A stretch of 64,000 nt of DNA from contig CM050656.1 of NCBI GenBank assembly GCA_027574665.1, positions 14,273,501 to 14,337,500 of the forward strand. The letters are read 5' to 3'. Shown piece after piece: positions 1 to 9,785 of the stretch. Below the pieces are notes generated by a model. It was not told the DNA's origin and searched no databases. It was given only the letters and a program-made list of their open reading frames with translations. Every line of letters begins with the position of its first letter. Position 1 is the first letter of the stretch. Both the position numbers and the translations under genes were made by a program. This DNA comes from Rhynochetos jubatus (taxonomy: Eukaryota > Chordata > Aves > Eurypygiformes > Rhynochetidae).

Positions 1-864
1 AAACCTCACTGGCAGAAAGCCTGTAAAGGAGGACTCTGCAGGGCAGAAGCCCCAGTGGTGTGTTTAGGGCTGGTGTGTCAAAGCCTAGGTTGCAGCTCTG
101 CAAAGCAGGAAGACCAGCCACAACTTACTGGACTGGTGTAGCTCTTGGGTATCCTCTGCCAGAAGCAGTCCTGCTGAGCTATGCTAGTGCCTCCACTGTG
201 TGAAACTATTGGCTCCAGCAGTGTTGTTGCTGGTGGAGATCTGTCCATGTGCAGTACCTCCACAGGTGAATGAAACCCTCTGTGTCTCCACTGGCAAGAG
301 GAGGGGTATTGGTGGCCTTTGTTACTGTAGCTTAAGTTTGCCTAGAAACCTCTAAACCCTCTGGTGTCAATAAATTGTGTTCTGTTGCAGCTTAAAACGT
401 GTCAATCTTCTTGGTGAAATCAAGGTGGGGTATTCCTTATGCAGACTTTAATTTGGAAAATGTGAAAGAATAAATACCTTTCATAAAATGTTCTGGTCTA
501 CCAGCAGCCTCTGTCCTTGAAAAAATCCATCCCTGGAACAGTCTGGATAGCTCACATTCTGGATAAGTTCTTACTCTTTGATCAAATCAATCCCTGGTTT
601 TGGAGGGTATTTTCTGGCTGGTTGTCATCTCTGCTCAAGGCTCAGCAAAAGTGGTTCAGCAGAGACACGTATGTCCTATGTAAAACATTAGAGGATTTCT
701 GGGATGATAAATGTTAAATGCCTCAAAGTATTAACTTTGCACTTGGAATGCATTGATGCTGTGAAGGTATGAAGATTAGAGATAATAATGAAGCCGTTTC
801 ACTAATTTACATGCTCTCTTGGTGTAGTTTTTTGGTGTATAATTTTACAATGTTCCATTTTCAG
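1..864 (+). other. PTGFR: 3' part of the last PTGFR intron
   Basis: This stretch precedes the terminal PTGFR coding exon and ends in a pyrimidine-containing tract and a TTTTCAG acceptor (AG at 863-864). I see no exon in it. Short ORFs on both strands have no recognisable similarity. The upstream exons encoding TM1 to most of TM6 must lie before position 1. Confidence 0.75.
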
Positions 865-1170
865 GTGACAATGGCCAGAATTGGGATAAATGAGAATCGT
901 GCAAAGGAGACCTGTGAGACAATACTTTTCGCTCTCCGAATGGCAACATGGAATCAGATTTTAGATCCCTGGGTGTACATTCTTCTCCGGAAAGCTGTAC
1001 TTAAAAACCTGTACAAGATCACAAGGGGATGTTGTGGCGTGCACATCATAAACTTACACATGTGGGAACTCAGCTCCATCAAGAATTCTCTGAAGGTTGC
1101 AGCAATATCTGAGTCACCAGTAAGTTCCAAACAAATAAACTTACAGCCACTGAACTCTATGGGGCAATAA
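865..1170 (+). CDS. PTGFR: Prostaglandin F2-alpha receptor, terminal coding exon (partial gene)
   Basis: This exon encodes the last 101 residues of the FP receptor, a plasma-membrane class A GPCR for prostaglandin F2-alpha, classically coupled to Gq. The exon begins directly after a TTTTCAG acceptor and reads in frame from VTMARIGI (end of TM6 and ECL3). It continues through TM7 with [10 protein letters not shown] and [11 protein letters not shown]. The Arg in LRMATW is the conserved prostanoid-receptor residue that contacts the ligand carboxylate, and DPWVY is the family form of the NPxxY motif. The tail contains [18 protein letters not shown] and SESPV, very close to mammalian FP. The last dozen residues (SSKQINLQ...MGQ) differ from the mammalian end and are slightly longer. 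The stop is TAA at 1168-1170. The intron appears to be phase 0, in the TM6 position shared by prostanoid receptors. Family identity is close to certain; the exon start is inferred from the splice site and loss of similarity upstream. Confidence 0.96.
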   Translation: MTMARIGINENRAKETCETILFALRMATWNQILDPWVYILLRKAVLKNLYKITRGCCGVHIINLHMWELSSIKNSLKVAAISESPVSSKQINLQPLNSMGQ

Positions 1171-2950
1171 ACTTAAACACAGTATATGAAGAGATGATGG
1201 AGGCAACGCTCATACACAGGCAATACCTTAAAATGAATTCCAAGACTCAATGGTTTGGCATTTGTTTAAAATTGTGAGTGGTTTGCTCTTGTTGCTTACC
1301 AGTTTGATATTGCTACTCTGAAAGATGCACTTGAATGTTTTAATTCCCTTCCAAAACTGCCAGTAGAATGATAAATCATCCTGTATTTTCTCCTCTTCCA
1401 GGTACTATAGTGAACAGGGTTCCTTACAATACTCCCTACCAAATCCTTTACCTTAGCAGGCTTCTTATGAACACATGCAAGTGCGAAAGTGATCTCCAAG
1501 GTGATTTTTTAAAGGGGTAGATTTTCTCTACCAGTCTTACCCCCAAATCCTTTGCAGTCCCTGCTTCCTAGGGTAAAGTCCACCATAAGGGTATTCTTTG
1601 CTTCCAGGCATTGCATTTTCCAATTGGCTATAAACAAGACATTTTGCTTGTGATCAGCTTATTAAATGATCCAGTTTGCTTGGTTCATTGACTTGACCTC
1701 TTAATTATTTACTGTTCCATGAATTTTTGGGAGAGCTGCAAACTTCATCAGTGTTGCTTTTAAATCACTGACAAAACATGAGGTTCCCTGTGGGAACGCA
1801 GAAGCAGCTCAGCTCAGCTTGCTTACAGTTACATTTCCAGATCTATTGGTGAGTTCTTTGTCCTTTCAACGGATTTTGTTGAAACTAACAGGCATAAAGC
1901 TGTGGTTAGTCTGTAAAAAGACTATTTTTTTTCCCCCAAACTGAAGGAAGTTTCTTGAAGCGTTCCCCTAATGCATATACTGAAATGCTCATGAGGTACA
2001 TCTGCTTTATTTGTAAAATGTCACACGTGTCTCATGAAAAATGTGACCAAATGAGCACCTCTGCAGAGAACTGCCCTGGGAGCGTGGCTTGCTTTGTGAA
2101 AGCAAACTGCACTCTCAGTGTTTGCAGGGGCTGTGTCTGTAGACCTGAGGCATTCAGTATATTTGAAGGTAGCAGAAAGTTTCCAGGATGTGACACAGGA
2201 GGTCCTTCACCTTTAATGCTGCTAAAAGAAACGCTGGGGTTTGTGACTGTATTATGTTCAGAAGCAAAAATGAGAGTATCATCACAGACTTTCTGTAGCA
2301 GAGGGATTGTTTTAAGATAGAAATGTCCGATATTTTTACCTACTTAACTTCAAATAACTACATTAGTGAATTGTTAGTATATTTGGATAAAGTAGTTAAA
2401 ACTGATTCACCAAGAAGACATTCTGAGGGACCAAAACTATTCACAGACTACAAATTCATGTTGTATGTGAGAACATGTAAGTCAGAAAATAAGAAACCAA
2501 AAGGTTTCAATATTTTAATTTTTAGTTTTAAAAGCTATTTCTTTTTATTTTAAAAAGGTTGACAAATAAGTGGGTTACATAACCCTGTAATGAAATGAAG
2601 TAGCTTCATTTACCCTGAAGAATTTCCGTGTGTGATTTATTTTCTAAGTCACAGAGCTGATAAACCGTAGAGAGATTTGATGCTGGTATAAGTTCCTCAC
2701 TGTTGCTTCATGTGGGTTCTGCTGAAATCTGGAAGCGTTCAGTCAATGCTCAGTTTGGCTTTTTTGTTTCATAGAATGTGATGCCAGTGTATCTGTAGAC
2801 ATAAATTATTTGTTCTTTATGGAAGATCATTGTTTTAGCAGATGCAAAAAAATGTTGGTTCATAAATTGTTGAGATATTTGATCGGTGAATGAAGCTCAT
2901 CAATGTTCCATTTTTGTTGTGTGAATAAATGTAGTTCGTATAGTTCATAC
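1171..2950 (+). other. PTGFR: Probable PTGFR 3' UTR
   Basis: This is non-coding sequence after the PTGFR stop, AT-rich with scattered short ORFs of no recognisable type (the longest, 1955-2320, is cysteine-rich but resembles nothing I know). The extent is inferred from the first well-supported polyadenylation hexamer downstream, near 2924. The true end could be earlier or later. Confidence 0.5.
2924..2929 (+). terminator. PTGFR: Candidate PTGFR polyadenylation signal (AATAAA)
   Basis: A canonical AATAAA lies about 1.75 kb after the stop codon and is followed by T- and GT-rich sequence at about 2975-3012, as expected for a cleavage-stimulation element. Other hexamers exist, such as ATTAAA near 3045 and an AATAAA at 1166-1171 overlapping the stop codon, so use of this one is a guess from spacing. 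Confidence 0.4.
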
Positions 2951-5900
2951 TGGTTAACTTGTAACACAAACAAAAGTTTATATGTATATGTGATTTCTTA
3001 TATTTTGTGTACTAATACGTATTGAATGTAAATTGCAAAGCCTCATTAAAGTTATCAAACTGTATCTTGAGAGTTACGATATTTTTGCATAACAATAGAC
3101 ATATGAAGTTGTTAAAAATAATCCTTATGACAGAATACCTCACACTGGTTTCAAGCCAGCCACTGCCATTCACACGTGTGTTATCAGTTGTGAAGGTAGT
3201 AAGGAGGACAGTGAGAATTCACAGAGGAGGTGCCAGTGTTCGGACACTTCACTGTCACGTGAGCAGCCCAGTGCAATCCGTGGTCAAAGGCAGACAAGGT
3301 CAAGTTCTGATGAGCCATGCTTAGAAAATGCAAATGAAAGTGGAGCTGAGGGAGTTTAGTGTTTGGAATGAATGTGTTTTTGTCCAAATATGTTACAGAG
3401 ACAGCTGAGGATACAGTCACCCAAAGATCTGTTATCAGTGAAAGTGATTTGATTATTATTGTGTTTCAACTCACAGAAGAGCCAGCAAGGTGTTGTGTTA
3501 TATGACTAGCAAATTGTATGCTTTATGGAAAATGAGATTACAAAAAAAGCAATGGAACAGCTTCACACTAGGATCTGAATATTGCCCAGGCAGGGAGAAA
3601 AGGGCAGTCTGCTTAGCCATGTGCTGATGATCTCTTTCGAGGTTGGCTAATGATGCAAGCAATCATGAGCTGCCTATTTACTGCTAGACAGTAATTAGTG
3701 TCTCCAGCGCAGGCAGGGGCAGTAAGTGTTCTGGTGGGAAGAAAGTGCATCTCATTTCTGACTAATGACCGAGGAAATCCTCAGGGTGGGAGCATTTTTT
3801 AATCTAATTGGGATCTTAAGCAATGGCAGGTTATATAAGGAAGCACATTATCCTTAACTGAGGTCCTAGCCTGGGCTGAATCAACCTGCTGAAGCAAAGA
3901 AAGCATCAGTAACAAGTTGCTCATCATGGGGATTAGATAAATATCTGTAGTTGGTTACCTAGATGCAAAGATGGAGAGCAAGGTTCAAGGTATTTTTGAT
4001 CTGATCCTTGAGGCAAAGTGTCCACCTTGTGTGTTTATTTTTGGATATTTGTCTAAGTGTTTTTATTACTTTAGTCTGATGCGTTAGGAATGATTTCAGA
4101 ACAGCAATATGTAACAGTTCTGTAGCCATAATGATCCTTTAGGACAAGATGTTGGGACCTTTCAGCTGTGCCTTGCCTGCCGATACACTCCTCCAGCATG
4201 TTATTGGTAACAGCACACCACTGATTAGCTGCATAGATTGGCATGAGATTTAATTCTCAACACTTGGGTCCTGAAAAAAGCACAAATCCCAAGGGAATTT
4301 ACACTACCTACTATGACTTTTGTTGCTTCCTAAAAAAACCCATATGCTTTTTAATTTAAACTTCTGTCATCTCCCACCATTAAAACTGGTAAAAATGGTC
4401 TGATTTCAGTAAACAATGACTTTCAATTCAGTCTTGTTGAATTATATTGGGGAAAGAAAGTACTTACTTCTTGAACGATGTTTTCCTGTTGAATGTGAGT
4501 TAATTTTAATACTTACTAGGAAATCTTAAATACTAACAGTGTAATGCTGTTCCAAAGATGAGATAAAAGAGGGGGTATTTAATATGAGTAGTGGCATTTT
4601 GTGTTCTTGAGATAGCCCTGAGTTTACTAATTTGTGATGAGGAATAGCTGCAAGGAAAAAAGCCAGTTATGAGTTCCTGTACCCACTCGCCATCACAGTA
4701 TTGAGTGTGTATCTCAGATGGAGATCACATTAGTGCTATGTTGATTGGTTCAATAACAACGTGCTTTTTATTCTCATATATACAACTTTTCAAAGGTGGG
4801 TTGCTCCTTACCAGTGGATGTACCACCAGGGGACTGGTAGTGACAGCTGTTGTGCATCTCATGACTTCTTGTCTTGGGCACTGGAGATGGGTAAACAACG
4901 GGAAAAACACTATATTTGATTCTCTACATGGAAAAACCACTGTCACAGCTCACTTCCCTATGACCACTATTATATCCAGTTAGATGCTTTGGAAGGAGAC
5001 CTTTTTTCAGTTCAGACTGGCAAGTAAATGATCTCCTCTACACCAAAACATTTGCCAGGCTCCTGTTAAGCCACTTCTTGGGCTGCTAGAGTGCTTTTGG
5101 AGCGATCTGGCTGAACCATGGCTGGGAGGACAAGGTGTCTCACCCCGTGCACTTGCTGCTGCCTTTGCACTAACTTTGGCATTTGAATGCACTGTGAGTT
5201 GCCTGACCCTGAAGAAAAAGAAGTGTGGCAAAAGAGAGAGTAGCTGTTTACAGGCATAATGAGTCACGTCATTGCTCTATGTTGCACTGCCAGAAATTTT
5301 GTGAGGGCGAGCAAAGCAAGAGCATGGGGGAGAGTACATCAGCGAAGGGAAGGACAATGAGACCTCCCTCGTGCAGAAGCTGTTAATTTTAGCTATTTTG
5401 TGAACCACTGCCCTTGGTGGGGGGGTGGTCAGACCGATCAGCAGGACCTACACTTGCTTATTGCTACCGGATTCTTAACTGTAACTTTCAGATTCATTAA
5501 CTCATTCTTTCTTCAAGCTTTTCCAAGCTTTCCTGGTTGTTTAAACTAAGTAGGTCACAATTCATTTCTTTTTGTGAAGGCTGAAAAAGGCAATGGCTGT
5601 TGCAGATTTTTCTCTATCATCTGTTGGTTGTTCTGTAGCTGGTGCTCTGCTTTTATACAGATAGATACAGCATACATCTGCGACTGGCTCAAGTAACTTA
5701 ATGCTGTGGCTGAGTACAAATTGCTATTAGCAGGCTTCCCTTTCCTACTAATTGCTATTAGCAGGACAGCAGAACACAGGTTCAAGTATTTTGGTTGTTT
5801 TAGGAGAGAAAAAGTCCCATCCAGCTGTGGAGAAATGTAGTAGTTTGATGACTTTCTAGGGATGATTTATGTTTAAAAGGCGTAGGCAGTGCAGTCAAGG

Positions 5901-7550
5901 AATACATTGGTAGAAAACTAGGGATCTGATGAGAACGCCTGAAAATTGTGCAACACCTAAAATGTTAGGTCTTACTCAGTACAATTTATTTATAAGTAAC
6001 AACAAAAAAAGCCAAACATGATATTTGCAGCAAGTTACAGGAAGGATTAATAACACAAAAACCCCAAACATCTAGTCAATCACAACTGTTTGCTGTAATA
6101 GATCTGACCCTCCTCGTGTAGGGAAAAAGGCTTCCTGTGAACATTTCAGCTACTCCAAATGATGATACTTTAAGAACAAACGTATTTATCTCAGTTGTCC
6201 CTTTTCTTCTACTGCCTCCTGTAAACAAGATGACATCTGAAGTGATTGGACAATGGTTAAATATTAAAAATTAAATTTCAAATGCAATTTAAACAAATTG
6301 TAATTAGGGTGTTAAAGAGTGACATAGATATACTAAGGACTTTGTTTCTTAGCAACACATTCATGGAGTCTTTAAAAAAAAGTCCTGTGGTTGCAGGAAT
6401 ATAAACATATAACTGTCTGGCTGTTTAATTTCAGCACCATGGTTGCAAAATAAATACTTGCTACAGAACTTTGCAAAGATAAATCCATTTCACATTTTTT
6501 TTAATCTACTGCCAGTAGTAGGTTGACAAGTTAAAATACTTGAGGCAAAAAATTGTTATCAGTAAAACATCGCTACCAAGTAGCTACCATTCCCAGCAAA
6601 AGTTTGTGTGTGTGTACACATACATTTTCCTGAAGCCAGCACAAGAAAAATACTTTAAATTCCATTATCAACAGTTATAATTTCAGATATTTGTAGTCTG
6701 AAAGAATTTCTTAATTGAATTGCATGTTTCTTTCCTATTTTTGCTTCAGACACACTAAAGGCAGAGATGCATGGAAGTGAGAGCTCCAGCAGGACCATGC
6801 CAAAACAGCCTGGTTGCCTAAAGCAAAACTTTTGCAATGTCACTTGGACAAGGCATAAAGTCTAAATTCCATTTCAGGATTCTTTTTTTTTTTTTTTAAT
6901 AATTCCTGATGACCAGTGGCTTCTAGTAATTTCTAGGGTGCCTTAATTTTCATCCATTAAGTTCCACAGATGCCTGAAATACCATGTGCTATCTGCTGCT
7001 CCTTGTAGTCTACGTAACACAGTCATGAGAGGAAGATGAAAAAGGCAGAACTTTAATCCATGATTGCCTGAAGCATTCTAATCCCCACTTCCCAAAACAG
7101 TAATTTGACATCCATCTTCTGTGTTGAAGATATTCTGATTTGTAAAAACCAGTACGACTGACCCTGCAGCCGGGAAGGTGCATGACTCTGCAATGCATGT
7201 TCAGAGTGCTCACTCCTCAACCAAAAATTGTGCTGAGCCCTGGGATCCTGTTATTGCCTAACTCATGACAGTCCAGTCCCTTTGTAAGTACGAGACCTTG
7301 AACTTGATGCTATCATCTAGTATATGGGTGATGTGACCTTTTCTGATGTTTTCCTTTTCCTTTATCTGGTGTTTTTCCACTGTAGTGGCAATAATATCTG
7401 AGACCCTTGGCTGTTCCATCTTGGCTGTTATCAGCCCCTCTGTGGTGGGCAAGATTTCTCTTTTCAGGCTGAAGAACTCCAGGAAGGTGTACCATCAAGT
7501 TTCAAAAGCAGAAAGTGATATCCACCTTCAAAGATTGCCTTGCTCTGCAC
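2951..7550. other. Intergenic, no gene recognised
   Basis: AT-rich sequence without recognisable exons. The ORFs are short and overlap on both strands. A 16-base direct repeat (AATTGCTATTAGCAGG at 5719-5734 and 5750-5765) and a T run near 6882-6897 are the only local structures noted. A minus-strand ORF pair at 7258-7498 has a charged, protein-like composition, but I do not recognise it. Confidence 0.6.
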
Positions 7551-7610
7551 AGGGGACTGGACATGACAGTCTCCAGGATCACTTCCAACCTAAATTATCC
7601 CATGTTTCTT
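7551..7610 (+). mobile_element. Old CR1 3'-end fragment
   Basis: The segment follows the diagnostic 3' end of CR1 LINEs: a GGACTGGACATGA-like start, CTCCAGGATCACTTCCAACC, then a degenerate form of the terminal ATTCTATGATTC octamer region (ATTATCCCATGTTTC). It is truncated to about 60 bases, which is typical of 5'-truncated CR1 copies. Divergence from the younger copies at 12098 and 63159 suggests an old insertion. Confidence 0.65.
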
Positions 7611-7983
7611 GTGTAAAATCTCAGCCATGTGTCCCAAGTCAGGATTGTCATCATTACAGCTCGTTCCCTCATGTGTATTTGTGGCTGATGAAAAAGTATT
7701 TCTGGTTGCTGGGCTTACTCTGTCAACAGACTTCTATCTGACAAAATCTTGGGTGCACTCTATACTTCTGATGCCTGAAGTTCTTTGTAGTTACCCTTCT
7801 TGCAGCCCATGTTGCTTACTACTGCGGGAGATCCACAGCGATCCCCTTTAATTTCAGCTTTAAGCAATCCAAACCAAATATTCCCTTTGACAGCACATCC
7901 TGGCTCTTAACATTTAACAGAGCACATTAAAATTGCTCATTTATGGTTTTACATCATCTCCTAGAAGGGGTGATTTTTAAGAA

Positions 7984-8038
7984 AACGTGATGACACACAT
8001 GTAAAATCACACATGTAAAATTTTACATGATGTCACGT
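7984..8038. repeat. Imperfect palindrome with nested direct repeat
   Basis: A perfect 18-base palindrome, CATGTAAAATTTTACATG, lies at 8012-8029. It sits inside a longer imperfect inverted repeat whose outer arms are ACGTGA (7985-7990) and TCACGT (8033-8038). The left arm carries a 14-base tandem duplication (CACACATGTAAAAT at 7994-8007 and 8008-8021). It could extrude as a hairpin or be a remnant of a small inverted-repeat element. No coding capacity. Confidence 0.75.
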
Positions 8039-8340
8039 ATCTCCTTCAGATTGATCTCCTCCAAATGCACCCGCATGTTATATGGTTCTCAGCAAACCCT
8101 TTTAACCGGGAGATAATTTTTACTGCTGTGCTACGGTCCATAGAATCAGAAACGCAGACTGCCGCACATGGAAGGATAATGGTAAAGATTTTTTTTTTTG
8201 AAAAAGATGGAATAAAACCCCTCCAACATGTTCTTCTTACTGATAGTTTTAGAAAATAACCATTAAAAAAATTCCTGTGCCAATTTAGTTAAGAAAGGTT
8301 TGCATGGTTCAGCCTTCAAAGCTGAATAACATCAGAAGTC

Positions 8341-8604
8341 ACCGAGGTGAACGGCCCCGGCCCTTCCCGAAGTAGCAAAACCGCGGCAAAATCCACGCAG
8401 GAGCAAGCACCCCAAAGCGCAGCGCAGAAAGAGAGAGCGACCCCCAACCCCGCCATGGCCCCCGGGCGGGCGGAGGGAGCTGCCGACCCGCGTGGGCGGG
8501 GACAGGAGTGAAGGCGGCCAATCCCCGCACGGACAGGGGCGGCCCGCAGGCAGCGCGAGCGGCCCGCAGCGCGGTACGGCAGTGGGAGCGGGCAGGGCCT
8601 AGCT
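8341..8604 (+). promoter_or_regulatory. GC-rich CR1 5' UTR, presumed internal promoter
   Basis: GC content jumps sharply at about 8341 from the AT-rich flank and stays high up to the ORF1 start at 8605. By hand count there are about 30 CpG dinucleotides in about 264 bases. GGGCGG-type Sp1 boxes occur at 8464-8470, 8494-8500 and 8536-8542. Its position immediately before CR1 ORF1 supports it being the element's 5' UTR and promoter. A host CpG island captured next to the LINE is the alternative. Confidence 0.6.
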
Positions 8605-9696
8605 ATGGTGGCCGCTCGGAGGAAAGCCATCGCCAGGAATAATGGGGCGACCCAAACGGTGCTCCCGCTCTGGCATTCAGCCGTCCTGGTGTCCGGCTGC
8701 AGGGAGTGCCTGAGTCGGTCACTCGCACTGGTGGGCAGCAGAGACGGCCCCTGTGTGAGGTGTGACTGGATGGATGATCTGCTCAGCTGGTGGCAGAGCT
8801 GAAGGAGGAAGTGGAGAGGCTGAGGAGTATCAGGGAGTGTGAGGAGAGAGGTTGTGGCTCCACCAATCTACCGCCCCTGCGGCAAAGGCAGATGGAGGTC
8901 CCGCAGCCTGCAGTGGTTCCCATATCCTATTACCACCAGGAAGGAACTTGGGAGCGGAAGGGGAATGGAAACAGGTCCGTGCTCGGGGAGGTAGACACAT
9001 CCCTCCTGCCCTCCCTCGCCTTCCTGGTTGCCCCTGCAGAACAGATATGGGTCTCTGGAACTCAAGGGCCTGGCAATTGGATGCAGAGGAAGGTCCATCC
9101 AGGGAGTTGCCAAGGATGACTCCGTCAGTCCCACGCATTACAACTGCCTGTGTTAAGGAGGGTCATTGTTGTAGGAGATTCCCTGCTGAGGGGAACAGAG
9201 GGCCCGATATGCCACCCAGACCCATCGCACAGGGAAGTCTGCTGCCTGCCTGGGGCCTGGTTAGAGACATCACCAGGAAACCCCCTGGTCAGGTCCAGCC
9301 CTCGGATTATTACCCAATACTGGCCATGCAGGTGGGCAGTGACAAGGTTGAGGAGAGAATCCAAAAGCCATCAACAGGGACTTCAGGGCACTGGGGCGAG
9401 TGGTTGCAGGGTCGGGAGCACAGGTAGTGTTTTCCTCAGTCCCGTTAGTGGCAGGGAAGGATACTGGAAGGAACAGGAAAGCACGCCTGATCAACACGTG
9501 GCTCAGAGGCTGGTGCCAACGGTGGAATTTTGGGTTTTTGGATTATGGGGAGGTTTATACAGCACTGGGTCTGCTGGCGACAGGCGGCGTGCAGCAGCTG
9601 TCTCCAAGGGGAAAAAGGTCTCTTGACTGTGAATTGGTGGGGCTTGTCGAGAGGGCTTTAAACGGGTTTGAAGGGGGAAGGGGGCAAAACCAGTAG
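8605..9696 (+). pseudogene. CR1 ORF1 remnant (esterase-type ORF1p), frameshifted
   Basis: CR1 ORF1 protein accompanies the retrotransposition RNP, and in this family carries an SGNH/GDSL-type esterase domain. Reading starts at ATG 8605 (MVAARRKAIARN) and reaches CVRCDWMDDLLS. It shifts frame at about 8790 to AELKEEVERLRSIRECE, a short heptad-like coiled-coil segment. Near 9155 another frame carries RRVIVVGDSLLRGTEG, with the GDS nucleophile motif. Near 9400 another shift gives GAQVVFSS...LINTWLRGWCQRW and LSPRGKRSL, ending at TAG 9694-9696. At least three frame changes are needed to follow the protein, so it cannot be made. Codon-level similarity to CR1 ORF1 is clear throughout. Confidence 0.85.
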
Positions 9697-9785
9697 TGCC
9701 AGCAACAGATGCGCAGGTCACCAGGAGAGCACCTGGCAAACAAAACGAGAGAATTCCAGAGGCTCCAGTCAGCAAGCCAACTTCA

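Noticed and set aside
1955..2320. Cysteine-rich 121-codon ORF after PTGFR
   Set aside because: Lies in the probable 3' UTR, with no signal peptide pattern or family resemblance; treated as chance.
8316..8630. 104-codon minus-strand ORF over the GC-rich block as a host gene
   Set aside because: The Ala/Arg/Pro-rich composition simply reflects GC content, and the + strand continues directly into CR1 ORF1.
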